Shown here one piece after another: positions 48,339-64,000 of a stretch of 64,000 bases of DNA (position 1 is its first letter; every line of letters begins with the position of its first letter). A program made the position numbers and the translations under genes. The stretch is from Oscheius onirici (lineage: Eukaryota; Nematoda; Chromadorea; Rhabditida; Rhabditidae). The stretch is taken from positions 8,494,001 to 8,558,000 of the forward strand of contig OW051473.1 in the NCBI GenBank assembly GCA_932521025.1, written 5' to 3'. The notes under the pieces were generated by a model. The model searched no databases. It saw only the letters and a list, made by a program, of their open reading frames with translations, and had not been told where the DNA came from.

Positions 48339-50961
48339 ATCTTTCCAAATTCTTGCTAGCGAAGAGACCTGACACTGGCGCGAGGGTCCGTCTTGTATCA
48401 TGACGTAGTCGTGACATTTCTGTTCTAATTAGAGTTCTACCACTGAATCAACCCTGCTGTTGATGAAACTGATCTAAGGTCAACTCTCATTACTCACAGA
48501 GCACTTTGCTCATGGTCTCGATGAACGATTGGGCTGGGAAGAGGGTATCGCCACCTGTTCCTCTCTACTTTTAGATGATTCGTCTTTCCCAGGTCCAAGT
48601 TCTTCAAACTACTATTCCGTATACTGTCCATGCGTCAGTGATGGCTATTCTTAGTGCAGACAAGAGACGAGCTACTTCACTGGGGTGACAGCGCAAAAAC
48701 TGTTAAGTGGCTCACACTGCAGGCACGTGTAAATAGCCAACTCTCAACAGTTCAATAGTCTATTTGCACCGGAAGATGTTAGGGAGGTGTCTCTGGCTAC
48801 TGTTTTGTCGAACACCTCTCTGAGCTGTCGGAGCCGACAGGCGCTGGCTCGAGCGTCTCTGTCGTCTCAGCAGCATCCCCACTGCCTCTCTCCGGCCCGT
48901 GTACACTGCCGTGTGCCGACTGCTTGTTCCCCGACTATCCCATCTGATCTCTTCTTCTCTCTCTTTCTCTCAAAACCAACTTGAAACACCTAAAGATGCC
49001 ATAGAAATCACATCTGAGACCCATATGACTTTGAGTCAAAGCACACCGCGACCCTTGAGAACATCTTCAGCCTCTCACCCCCGTCCGTGAAACCGCCGCC
49101 GTACAGAGTTTAGCCTGCTATCGGAAATCTTGTCGGAGATTTACACTGTTACAGTTCAGAGGAAAACTTTGTTGCTCGAGCGAGAGAAGTGCAGATATTT
49201 TTTGTTTGCTCCAGGATCTTCTCAGAGCTCAAAAAGCCGGCTCTTTGTCTGCAAAGATGATTCACGAGCTTGCAGAAGACACTTTTCAAAAGGCCGTTAG
49301 GAATTTCAAATTTTCGTATGTACATTCATTAATTAGCCTCAATTTTTGGCAGCTTGTGATGAGCATAATACTATTTCGAGGCTCCTAGGGATAAAGGCAG
49401 CTGACTGCTCTCTCCTCGAAGTACCGCTGACCCGTATTGGTTTACAGCAGCAGATTCCCTAACAGACACAATGCATATGTGCTCTGTGCGCGCCTTCCGG
49501 GCAAATAATCTTCTAATAACCTGCGATTTCAAGAGGGAGGGGTGGGCAATCTGAGCTCACCACTATTTTCTGTTTTTCAAAACTGGTTGAGACTTCTGAT
49601 TTACTTTTTTTCGTACTAATCCAGACAATTTAAACCAACAACACGGAAATCGTCGGCAGGTGTGTGTCGTCTTGATCCTCACCTGCTTGTACTTAATCAG
49701 CGTAATCCGGCTGCGGCAATTGGTCCTCTATCAGCGGTGCACGCTAATTGACCGATCTCCCATAAAGACAGGAGGTCGGTATAGTTTCTGATTATTTCGC
49801 TTGTGGCGCCAACTGGCGCCTGGCGTCAGCCTATCGTTTTGACGTGAGCACATCGATTGTTGGCTACGAGAGTCGGCCAGTTGCACCCATTATTCGCACT
49901 GGACACTGGCCGGATCCACAACCCCTGCCGGATGGCTGCCTTCTGCGCTAATTTTGGCAGTCGGGTCTAGTGTAGATCCTTAAAGTTGACTCATTTTCTT
50001 CAAGACACTCTTTTTCTTTCCCATTTTTGCCATTTCCAAGACCGCCTTTAATCCCTGATGCAGAAAGCATTAGGCCAAATACCACTTCTCCAGTGTTTGT
50101 TTTTCTCTCGTCAACGTAATTTGATGAACTCGTTCGTTGCACTAATACGTGATGTTCAGGAAAAAGACAGAGTCAATCCCATCTCATCTTTGCTTTGGCG
50201 CTGCAAAAGTTGCGCGACAGTTTTTTTCATAAAAAGAACTCCCGCCTCCCCTCTTGTCAAGACTTGTCTTTTTCTGGACATCCACTCATTTTTCCACATC
50301 GCTGCTTGTCAGGAAAAGTTTTTCTCCGTCTGCATAGTCCCAGCTGGGTTTCGAACTGACATTTCTCTTCTGCATCCAAAAACAATTTTGCAATGTTTTG
50401 TTATTGTTATGTCGCCGCGCAACTGATTGAAGAAAGAGAGAGCAAAGAGTGCAAAAAGGCTGAGATTTAAGATATCGCGTTCCGAGAGAGCTCCCGGGCG
50501 GTGATCGGTGCCAGTGAGTCCGCCACCCAATCCTCCCTGGGGGCGGAATCGCCTCCTGGCCAACCTCCAGTACAAAGCTTTGCGACGTGAAGTCATTCTT
50601 TTCGCTGCTAAGTACACGTTCCTAATTTTCTTGTTAGCTCGCAACTCTTTTGCAAGTTGGCCCCGACTAGTAGAAGAGGAGGGTCAGATTGAATTTCCCA
50701 CTACGGCGTGTAGTTTCTCTGTGTGAAATGCAGTTATTTCTGACTGAAAAAACAGCCTAGGCTGATCGTATAAACCTTTTCCGTGATGGACAACTGCTTG
50801 CAGTCTTTTGGGAAATATTTTCAAACTTCCTGATTCCTGTTGACTCATTTCTAATCTTGTTCCTGTCCATCAGTTCCTTCTCACCTAATTAGTCGCCCTC
50901 CCTCTCCCGGCTATTATACTTCCCGAAAAATTGCTCTTAAATTCAGGTATGCCTCGTTGAG

Positions 50962-54679
<3,718 letters not shown>

Positions 54680-55008
54680 TCTAACGCTTGAACTAAGTCG
54701 TTTTTTAGAAGAAAACGATACCAATTCCTCAATTTCCCGAGGGCATCCTCCAAGTCCTGATGGTTCTTCATACACTACTTCAGAGGCCAATGTTTCACGT
54801 GTACTGCCCAATTGCTCCAAGTTTTATCAGTTTTGCATTGCCGTAGAGAAAATAAAGCTCAAGTGTCATTGAAAGAAGCGTTTTATTTGCTGAAAACTGA
54901 TAGACTTTTTCTGTAGAAATTTTAGATTAGCGAGACTCCCTTATAGGTAGAAAGAATGGATGTGATATTATGCTTGAATCCCAAAGTGGTAAAGTGTGGT
55001 GGATAGTT
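54680..55008. other. 3' untranslated region of the kinase gene and spacer
   Basis: Contains AATAAA at 54851-54856. A spliceable plus-strand frame to about 54870 could be an alternative last exon of the kinase gene. Confidence 0.4.
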
Positions 55009-55086
55009 TTAGTTGCTTTCTTCATCGCCTTCCGGTCTCATACCAAACTCATCCGGATCAACACCTGATTTCGGGTTGAGTGTCAT
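55009..55086 (-). CDS. Possible 25-residue peptide gene
   Basis: Reading leftward, a TATATAAAG box (complement of 55176-55184), a short leader with donor at about 55130, and an acceptor TTTTTATCAG at about 55089 precede an ATG and a 25-codon frame, MTLNPKSGVDPDEFGMRPEG then DEESN. The peptide is hydrophilic and acidic at its end. The arrangement looks like a compact transcription unit, but so short a frame could be chance, or part of a longer gene I could not trace. Confidence 0.3.
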   Translation of the reverse strand: MTLNPKSGVDPDEFGMRPEGDEESN

Positions 55087-55630
55087 TTCTGATAAAAAAG
55101 ACTTGAGAATAATAAGACAAGACGACTTACTGTATTGCTTCTAGGCAGCGTGTGAAGACAATTCTTGACACGTCTCTTTATATAGAAAGAGAACACATTT
55201 CCCGTGAGAAACAATTCGCGGTTTGCCTGGGAATGAAGAAATCTTTGCCTACCGTTGAACAAACAAGGAGATTACAGTTTTACAGTTTCCTTCAGCTGGA
55301 AAGGTTGAGAAGACTCGAAAGGAGAAAAACTGCTCATATTTAAAATCATTCACGACATTTGTTGGAGATCGACGAGCTGCTGCTGACAGCTTGATAGTAT
55401 TAGGAAACATTCATTGCAAAACCCTAGGCAATACTGAAATTTCACTTTTTATCTTACAAGAAAAGTATACCCAGCAAGTAAAAGAAGCTGCTTTCTAAAA
55501 GGAGGAGAGGTCAACCTTTTCATCAGCGGGTCTCATCTATATTCACAATTTGATGTACAAACAGAGTTAGATAGAATAAATAGAAGATGAAATGTTACAC
55601 GGGGAGGGGGTTGGGGCAGAATATTTTTGA

Positions 55631-58600
55631 TTATTTACTGTAGTACACGCGGTAGTAGAGCGTCTTCGAACGCCAGAGAGAGTACGAGTTGTCGAATTTG
55701 AGAAGATAAACACCCCGGCCGGGATAGACGTGACTACCGGCATAAACCTGAAAAATAGAGCAGCTACTCGATCAGAGATGAGTAAACAAACCTCCTCATG
55801 ACAGTCGCGGCGGTATGTGGGAATAATCTCATCCATCCGCGGCTTGCTCGGATCCCGAGCTCGTCTCTGAGGAGAGCCAGACTCGACGTCGTTGCCGTTA
55901 GTTTGAGGAGGAACTCCCTCTTCCTGCCCTTCTTCGTATTCGTCCTCTTCGTCAGATTCACTCACATGGATGGAAACCTGAAAAGAAATACATTTCAACA
56001 GCTTGGCATGGTATTGAGTTGTACAATGTGACATCGCCACGAACAGTTGGAATAGCATATTTTTTGGTTTTAGATCAAACTTAACATTCTCAGGAAATGT
56101 CTCTAGGTCTCTAGACGAGCTACACGATCAAAAGAAACTATCAGAGTAGAAATACTCGAACTCGAACATGTGCGGTCATCGTAAGCAAAAACTCAAATTT
56201 GTACCTGATTACTATCAGCGATGGTCCACTCAAAGTAGACACCAAATCCAATGTCGTAGTGATCAGTGGCAAATTCCCAGAAGAGACAGGTACCGTCTTC
56301 GTGAGTGGGGACACGAATCTGTAACCAAAGTTGACTGAAAACTGATAACAATTTCATACCGTTACAGTCTCCCCGTGTCCGACTTTGATTTGACCTTCGT
56401 TTCCTTCCTTCTTGATCGTGTTCTTGAATTCTTGAATGTCCTTTCTGTTCCACAAAGAAGCTGGCGCAATGGCCGGGTTGGCTGAAACAATGCCTGTGAT
56501 TTCAGAAATGTTTGGTCATGCCGCTTGTCGACAGTTCAGACACATTTTGTCGGCCTTCCCAGAGAAGGGGCTAGTTTTTCCCCGATTTCATTACAAAAGC
56601 AACAGTTGCTCTCAGTTGTTTTGCCAAGATAGCCTTTACACAATATCCACCATGCTAGCCGAGAAAAATGTCATGCTGGGTGGCCAAGAGAGAAAATTAC
56701 ACAAGCGAAGACTCGTTCAATAAGTATAGAAAAGCTTTTCTCGAGCATATATAAAAACTGCCAGCAGTAGATGCCATGAAGAGCACTTGGCAAAAATTGG
56801 TATACGAAACACGCAAAAACCCACAGTGACAGAAGAGTCCCATCTGTGCGTGAATTGAAGACACTTAAAGGGTTTAGTTTCCCAAATGGCTCTCTTGCAA
56901 AAATGATGAAGCGGCTGGGGAAACTCACAGGGAAGATCATCGCCAGGTTCTTCATCCGAAACGTCGCTATCGTCGTCCTGTTGACGACGCTCGTCAGCCG
57001 TCAACTCCTTCTTCTCACTGTCAGGGGCGGCTGCTTCAGCCTGCTGGGCATAAACCTGGGCCATGTATTGCTGATAATGCTGCTCCTGTAGCTGACGGAT
57101 CAAGGCTTCTTGCTGAAAATAGATTTGGTTAATTTGAAGCGAAAATGCTTGTATTTACGTTCATGTTCACGGAATACAGTCAGTCAAATTTTATTGTGAA
57201 ACATTACCCTTTAAAATGATGTAATTCTGTATAGATGGTATTCAGAGACCATTGGAACGATTGACCAAACATTAAAAGCGATCGTTCAACAGTGAATCAA
57301 ACTGACTAAATTTTTAAAGTTTTCGCTCTCGCGGCTCTGAGTAAGTTAGACAAGGTGTTCGTGACAAAACTTCTTACAACAAAATTTTAAGGGGCTGCAA
57401 TACCCTGTGATTCACTTAACAGCCAATACAGACTTTACACTATGCCGACTTTTAAAGCACTTTCTGAGGTTGAGTCTGCATTATTTTCTTTCCCATTCTA
57501 TGTTTCGTTTTCGAGAAATGACACATCAGCATCGCCATATTGCCTGTTTCTGACAGTTTCCATTCATTTTCCAGAATTCCCACCCAAAAAAATCAAAAGA
57601 CTCAATCCCTCCTCCAGTCGTAATTGTTGTGATCTTCTCAGGATTGGTAGGTCAAAACAACTGCATCTTTTGTCACGAGCGGTCAGCCGGCAATCAGCTG
57701 TTTAGAGAGACACTTTGGATCACAGTTAGCTCACGAGCCACACTTTACAGCAACCGAACTCTCTCGCGCAGCTTTCCCGCATCCGCTGGCGATCAATTCA
57801 ACCTATACTCAAGTAGTGAGCAGTTTAGAACCGTTAAAGAGTCCGGTTTCTTTTGCGTGATGGACAGTCAAATATTTTGCTCCAAGAGCTCAGAAAAGCT
57901 GGATATGTACACAAAGTCCAGAGCCTTATGCTCCTCGCCACCCTCTTGTTTACTACCATTTTCAAGTTTTGATACAAACGCATTATTCTAACTTTGTATA
58001 AATTAGCATTCCTGCTTGAAATTCAGTCATCACATTTTCAGAGACACTCATGCGATGACGACCGTCGAGTCACTGAACGCTGACGTTCTCTCCCAAATCT
58101 TTCTCAACCTCGACTTTCTCGAAAGGGTGAAAATCGAGGAAGTCTGCAGAACATGGTACAATGTTTTACAGGTATTTTGGCCGCAATTTCTAACCAATTG
58201 AGAACATTTCAGCAACAGTCTTGTTTCAAGGACATGGTAGCCTTAAATGTAGCTGACTTTCTCTGCAGCTCCAGCACTGAATACTACCAGCAGGTTTGCC
58301 ATTTTAAAATTTCGAAAAATGAGATCGCCCAGGAGAGTCTGAGCTTCAGACCGACGGTCCTCGGAGTTGTGGAAAGATGCGGAGTTTATGTTAAGACCAT
58401 GACGTTCGGACAAAGATGGCTCAAGATATCCCAGCAGATCATGGACTGTATTGCTGTGTAAGCTCATAGTTTTTTCCAGTGATAAAACGTGTAGAAACTG
58501 TCTCCGTCTCCGGGCAATCGATCTAGGCGCAGTTATTCTCAACGCCGACATTTCACCGCTGCTTGAGAAGGTGGCTCCGATCCTGGAGGAGTTTTCGCTG

Positions 58601-61600
58601 GAAGATACCAGCTGGGTGGAGAATGAGCATGCCGAAAAGGTAATGAACACTACGAGAAAACACGAAGAACATTTTTAGGTCCAGCACTATTTCAAGAAGA
58701 TGACCAATCTCAAAAGATTAAACCTGCACTCGGCAATGTTTGAACTGACGTATCTTGATGAACTTCCCGGAAATCTCAAGTAATTCCCACGCCACATTAA
58801 AACAACGTTGATTAAGATTCGTGGATATTGGAGGGGCTCGACCGTTTTCAAGCCAAGTCTTTGTTCGTTTTTTGACCAATCACAACAGTCTGGAGGAGTT
58901 GTGTTTGTCCCCCATCCCTGTTGTGGACACCGATATCTTGACAACTATGGGCCAGCTGCCGGAGCTTAGAAGTCTTACCATCGGATACAGTGATCAGACC
59001 CAACATGACTATGCCGCCCTGATGGGACTGACAACTTTGACCTCTCTCCACATGCAGGTAGTGACTATAGCGGAGCAATGCATACTAATTGCAAACTCAG
59101 AACTTGGTCGGAATTAATGAGCTCACCCTGCGGCTCTTGCTCTCAACCATGAACAAGCTTGAGACGCTTTCAATTAAAAATTGCAAAAACATTCATGACT
59201 ACAGCTCTCTGGGAATGTGCTCAACCCTTGCCTCACTCGAAATTACGGATACAATGCAATTTGCCGACGAAGACTACCAAGTTCTCTGTACCTATGGTAA
59301 GCTGAAGAAGCTTGCACTGGTCAACTGCTTCAATTTATCCACGCGGGGCGTCAACATAGCCGCTACCAGGTGTCAGCTGAGAGAGGTGGGTTGGGAGCTA
59401 CTGATCAACAAATACTGAGAACTACAGCTGGTCGTAAATAGATGTGCTCATGTGAACGATGAAATGATGTATATGTTGGCTTCAACGCAGCGAGAATTGG
59501 AAAGTATTTCTCTTCAGGGCTGTTCAGGCGTCACAAGGTAGGCATGGTCGTTCCAGTGTATAAAACATATGTAGCAAGGGAGTTTCCGCTCTAGCTTGGC
59601 TGAGAAATGTGCTCCTCCTGAGAGAAATCGACGTCTCCAATAACAGAAACGTCGACGATACCGTAGTCCTCAGTCTGCATAATGCCCTCACCATGGCCTA
59701 TCGTCGCGATAACACAAAGAACTTTGAGGATGACGACGTTTGCTGTCAGAAAATTGTGCCCAGAGTGAGTGAATTCCGTTTCTTTCAAAGCTTAAAAAGT
59801 TCCAGAAGCTTCTGATGTACATAACACACACGAGTATTACTCCCCGGGTAGAAGACCAAGTGAGCGACTTGATTACGCTTTGCTAATATTTGTGCCTTTT
59901 ATAAATTAATAAATTATTCTTTTTTTCGTTAAACCGACCTGCTCGGGCTCCTGAGGAAACTGTTGCTGAGCGTAGGCACTGAATTGGTGATACGTCTGTG
60001 TATTCAAAGCGGCCTGGATCTGTTTCCTCTGTGCCTCGAAAACTTCCCAGTTGGGCTGTTGAACTTGCGTCCGGCTTGAGAGCTCCTTCAGTTCAGCACT
60101 TTCCGGCTGCTGGGCACTGTAAATGGAAATTTGAACAAAACTATATGAGCATATTAATATTATACAAGTAGGAGTAAAAGTCTCATTCGCACAGGAGCTC
60201 GAATCAACTATGAGAATCGATGCGACGCAGCGAGGCAAGTGAGGAGGGGAACATTACTCTACGTCCATTGCCGGCCAGGAAGCTAGACGTTCGCCGTGGC
60301 TTACAGTAACCTTGAGCAGATTACCGGAAAGGTGGATCAGCGGAAATAACGACTTGGCATTCAGCTTTCCTGTCAACTTTAAATGCTAAGAAGTCCATTC
60401 TTGAAAACAACGCCTAGCTAAACTAGGCTGTCTACTCAAATGTTATAGCCTCAAGTAAGCTCTCTTCAGCTTTGAACATGCCCTTTCCACTAGCAATGTA
60501 AGCTTGTCTTTCTAAATACCCTATGAAACACTAGCTCATATGCAAAAGAAACCTTTGAAGAGAAAGATTAGCATTTGATTGGGCTGAGAAACCGTTGTTG
60601 CAAAAAACCTGCTATAAACCTGATTTTAAGTGTTTTTACTACCAGCACTATCTAACAGTCCCGTGTTTCGCATTCTCAAGATACAAACTATTTTGTAGGA
60701 AATTTAAACAGAAACCCTCAGTCTGTCAGATAGAGGTTTTCGAGAATCTCTGTGCATGAGCAAAAATCTTCTCATGTTTGTTCAAAAGCATTTTTAGAAC
60801 TAACTGCCAAGAGACGGTCTTTCATTGACCAATTATGTCATGTGGAGATCGTCCTGCAACATTAACTAAATAAGCACTCACCCAACTGGCTCAACAGCAT
60901 CGGCAATGAAGTTCTTGAATGGCGGACAGACGCGGTCGATCATGAAGACAAAAGAAGCCATGGCTTCGTCCTTTGACAGTGTTCCCAAATTTTGCCAAGC
61001 CTTCCTGAAAAAGAGACGTTTTTGTCATAGCCAGTCTTAGGATCCAGTCAGTTTAGCTCAATGGTTCGGAGACCTAATTGCTCAGCCTAACGAGACCCTC
61101 GGGTCGACTCTGATTAAAACAACAGGGAGTTAGAAGAATAGGAAAAGAAAGAGACGGATTCCAGTGTGTGAAGGCGTTTGGAATTGAGTGAAGTCTGTTA
61201 GTTTAGTTGTTGAGCGACGCCACGATGAGAGGAGCAAATTCAATCAGCGCGCCACAATTCTCTCTCCTTATTCTGTGGTCCATACTATTCGGACCAAGTT
61301 CTTTGAGTCTGTGAGGAAAGGTGCGAAGTTGCGAGCATTTCCATACTAGGCGTGTGCGTAGAGGACAAATTTAAGGGGGCAGCCTTTTTCAAAGGAACGG
61401 AAAAGATGTTCAGAGCTGAGAAACCAGAAAAGCATTCTACAAGGTCTGTCTCAGAGAGTGGGCCACAACCTAATTTGCTCAACAAAGTCCTCCTGCTAAT
61501 GGCTTCTGCCAACAAGGGACGTCTTCACACAATCACATTTCTTGTGGTGAAAATGACGAAGAGGCTGTGGAAAAATTGGATGGGTTGAGGCGTGAGAGAG

Positions 61601-63193
61601 AGTGTGTCCCCTATTCAATACATACAATAAAACCCAAGACCAAGATGGAACGGATGCGATTTATCAAGTTATCCACCGGGAATTCCTCACATCACACGTC
61701 GACGCCCCTCTTCATATAGGAAAAATGAGAGAGAGAGGCAAATGAATCGATCCGGATGAAAACACATCAGTGAGGTTATCACGGTATAACAAGATTTTTC
61801 CGTCACACCAGCGAGAAACAAATGAGCTCATGTGGGCACTCTCTCCGGAAATCAGACAAGATTTACACCAAGACATTGGTAAAGTTCCATAGAGTTCCGT
61901 TTTCAACTAGCTTGGAAACGTGTCATGTGTGAAAGAGACTTCTAATCCGTCGAAAACAAGCGTTAAAATTCAAATGGCATTGATTTGGAGGAGTTTGTGG
62001 GTGGGCTGGCTAACTGGGAGAAGAGGTAAGAAGGAAGAAGAAGAGTGACAGAGACAAAGTGAAGAAGAGATAATGCGGGAAAGAGGCACTAAGAAGAAGT
62101 CAAGAGACGCCGCCGGGACCACTTAGCTTATTAGGAGCATTGTGTCAAAACGGATAATCTTGGCCAGGAAGCCTGCCGGACCTACGCCGTGATAATCTCT
62201 ATGACTCTCCAGAAAGGTTTTCTTAAGAAAAAAAGAACAAACTGGTGTTCCGAAAATAATCCCTGTGGACTAGTTCCACGAGAAGTAAATGACATATGGG
62301 AACATGGAATACTAATCCAACAGAGACGGGCGCTCCGTGGGATGATGGCGAGATCAGAATTAGGTAGAGTCATTTTGGCAGACGACTGGCGTTGAATTGA
62401 CATGACATTCTATGGGAAGAGAGAGCGAGGAAAAGGGGGCCCCATTCCCGACAAAATATGACCAATATCTGCTCGACGAAAGACAATAGTGATGGCTATT
62501 AGATTGCCAGTTATGGACATATCCGTTCATGTGGAGCTTATGGTGTTCGTCTCGGATCAAACAATTGCAAAGATGCTCGTTATTCATTTTGCCGTAATGA
62601 GCCGTAGCCAATTGACCTTTGGCATCAAAAACTACTGATCTGTTCATTTCCGAGAGTGCTACTTTCCGAGAAACGTGTCTGTGAAAAGAACACGTCTTCT
62701 GCACTAAGATCTTGTGTAGTGCTCAAGAATCTAGGCAGTGAAAGTTTTGGAACAGACGATACTTGCTTTCCTCTACCATGTCATCCAAAGCTCATCCTTC
62801 TCAGAGTAAGCTAATCGTTAAAGCCAAAATCGAAAGAAAGACTAACGTGATGTCGGATCCCATAAAGTCAAACCATCCAGCGGATTCAGAGCTCTCTCCG
62901 TATGCACCCTGTTTCACCTGAGAAATCCATAAAATTGAGTTTTTAGAAGAATTCCTACCTGTTTCGCCAGAGCCATCAGCTTGACTCGGTCGTCGTACGA
63001 GACGGTCATGTCTCCTGCTCGTTCACTATCTCAATATTCACAAAATATTAAACAAAACATGAAAACAGTTACCTTTATAGAAGCGGATGGCTTTTTTGTA
63101 GCAAGCATCCAAAGGAAGACCAAATTCGCTCTCTACAAGCTGGAGTTCTGTGAGCTTGACGTGGTTGTTGTTGGCAAACTCATCTGCCGACAT
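55631..63193 (-). CDS. ACBD3/GCP60-like Golgi protein (acyl-CoA-binding + GOLD domains)
   Basis: A homologue of ACBD3/GCP60, the Golgi scaffold that binds giantin and PI4KB. Exons: 63193-63073, 63029-62959, 62917-62847, 61004-60882, 60116-59939, 57112-56929, 56481-56360, 56318-56205, 55977-55792 and 55747-55631 (428 residues, phases close). The N-terminal acyl-CoA-binding domain shows [42 protein letters not shown] and [20 protein letters not shown] Gln-rich coiled coil follows ([22 protein letters not shown]), then an acidic stretch. The C-terminal GOLD domain has [35 protein letters not shown] and [20 protein letters not shown]. The ATG follows a TTTTTCAG acceptor. It is shorter than the human protein. 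Two introns are very long (1.8 and 2.8 kb); the second contains a complete gene on the other strand. Confidence 0.93.
58055..59886 (+). CDS. F-box / leucine-rich-repeat protein, nested gene
   Basis: An F-box protein expected to act as the substrate receptor of an SCF ubiquitin ligase. Exons: 58055-58171, 58213-58457, 58480-58639, 58679-58779, 58817-59057, 59101-59385, 59428-59537, 59575-59764 and 59806-59886 (509 residues). The N-terminal F-box reads [20 protein letters not shown] followed by [12 protein letters not shown]. Degenerate leucine-rich repeats then run to the end ([68 protein letters not shown]). Within exon 2 a 39-bp stretch (58294-58332) has intron-like ends and would remove 13 residues in frame. 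The gene lies wholly inside intron 57113-59938 of the ACBD3-like gene, opposite strand, ending about 50 bp from its exon. A two-codon ATG precedes the start. Confidence 0.87.
61051..61115 (+). repeat. tRNA-like element in an ACBD3 intron
   Basis: A good A box, TAGCTCAATGG (61054-61064), and a weak B box, GGGTCGACTCT (about 61100-61110), have tRNA-like spacing. No complete cloverleaf. Confidence 0.45.
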
Positions 63194-63681
63194 TTCTGAA
63201 AAATTTGAAAATTTCACAACAATTGAAAATTAGCAATTTCCCGAAAAAGGAATTAAGATTAATTTCCCGGAAATGATCGAAAATTCCTAATTCAAATGAG
63301 CTGTTTAGTGCTACGTCAAATTAAAGGAAAGGTTCTTGGTGACACGGCGGGCATTACCGTATGGACCGTTCACAGTTGGGCACGAATACCGCAGTCCTTT
63401 TTATGAGGTATGAGTGCCTGGGAAAACAGCTGGGGCACAATATACATTTCTATCGAAATGCTTTACTGAAAAAATTTCTCTACTTATTTTTATATACATA
63501 AATACAAAAATCACAGCAAGTCTAAGATGAGAAGCAGAATCAGTCTGTTTTCAGCCTTTTGTGATCAGAAACACATGTTTTTAACTCGAAAATGCTCTTT
63601 TTCTAAGTGTTTTGGATCACAAAAAACATGAGTACCTAATTGAGATTCTAAACAATGCGACTAGACAAGCACAGAATTGTA
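63194..63681. other. Intergenic region
   Basis: Upstream of the ACBD3-like start and downstream of the last gene of the window. No exon seen. Confidence 0.5.
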
Positions 63682-64000
63682 TCAGTTCTTCTGCAAATGA
63701 CTAGCAGTTGGTGGATTGTTAACCAGCTCCCGGATGTGCTGGTCTATGTACGGAGCAAGGTGTTGAGCGACCTGTTCAGCAGTATCCAACGGTGTTTGTG
63801 AAGATGTACTTGGTTGTTGAACCTGAAAAAGCCTTCAATTAGTGACACTTTTTCATAGTTAAAAGAATTTTGCCTTTGAATACACTTTTATGAGCTGTTC
63901 CATAAGGTCCAAAGGTCGGCAAACTGAATTCTATTACCGTAGTTATAGACTGTCGATTTATAGACGGTACGACCCTTTCGCAGATGGATTATTATTCAGA
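63682..64000 (-). CDS. 3' exons of an unidentified gene, cut by the window edge
   Basis: Two phase-compatible exons, 63923-63886 and 63822-63682, encode CRPLDLMEQLIKVQQPSTSS, then TAEQVAQHLAPYIDQHIREL and a stop after ASHLQKN. The gene starts beyond the right edge. The end is an amphipathic helix flanked by Ser/Pro/Gln-rich sequence; no family recognised. Confidence 0.55.

Larger units (their letters stand above)
45069..50961. other. Six-kilobase intergenic region
   Basis: Between the divergent four-TM gene and the tau-tubulin-kinase-like gene. Apart from dinucleotide repeats at 48.3 kb, I see no gene. Open frames of 100-165 codons near 45.0-45.9 kb are composed of rare, disordered residue mixes without exon-like splice pairs and are not called. 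Confidence 0.4.

Overview
This window is nuclear DNA from a nematode, most likely a chromadorean. The evidence is a Str-superfamily chemoreceptor, a DB-module secreted protein, C-type lectin/CUB and F-box/LRR genes, many very short introns (about 37-60 bp) with TTTTCAG or TTTTAG acceptors, and several start codons sitting directly on a splice acceptor, as expected for spliced-leader trans-splicing. I cannot name the species. All gene models were assembled by eye from exon reading frames, donor/acceptor sites and phase agreement. Unless noted, exon phases close and the coding length is a multiple of three.

Layout. 1-3.5 kb: no gene seen. 3.5-7.9 kb: a seven-TM chemoreceptor (+) tail-to-tail with a C12orf4/FERRY3 homologue (-). 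8.4-10.1 kb: SUMO E2 UBC9 (-), whose last intron is filled with a tRNA-like element and tandem repeats. 11.3-12.1 kb: a small ubiquitin-fold protein (+). 12.1-13.8 kb: a secreted C-type lectin with two CUB domains (-). 14.6-17.1 kb: PP2A B56 regulatory subunit (-). 18.6-20.9 kb: SLC37-type sugar-phosphate transporter (+). 21.6-23.0 kb: DB-module secreted protein (-). 23.5-25.5 kb: Kruppel-like factor (-). 28.6-29.2 kb: small multi-TM protein (+).

30.5-43 kb is a paralogue cluster. Three genes for secreted Ala/Pro-rich low-complexity proteins share a tail ending SNK(A/R)(K/S)(K)TA. A decayed fragment of a fourth copy lies next to a dead RTE-type retrotransposon. An EEVD-type cytosolic HSP70 sits between the second and third paralogues and shares their core promoter layout (TATATAAC plus a downstream AATGGAG box). 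Two or three unrecognised small genes lie on the minus strand between 34 and 36.4 kb.

44.1-45.1 kb: a four-TM protein (-) with a GC-AG intron. 45-51 kb: a long non-coding stretch. 51-54.7 kb: a tau-tubulin-kinase-like protein (+) in which one intron appears to use a GA donor. 55.6-63.2 kb: an ACBD3/GCP60-like Golgi protein (-) with a complete F-box/LRR gene nested on the other strand of one intron. The window ends in the 3' exons of an unidentified minus-strand gene.

The genes look like ordinary, mostly unrelated chromosomal neighbours, not a single pathway. The most distinctive features are the Ala/Pro-rich cluster with its promoter shared with HSP70, the ubiquitin-fold gene divergent from UBC9, the non-canonical introns and the tRNA-like repeat family.
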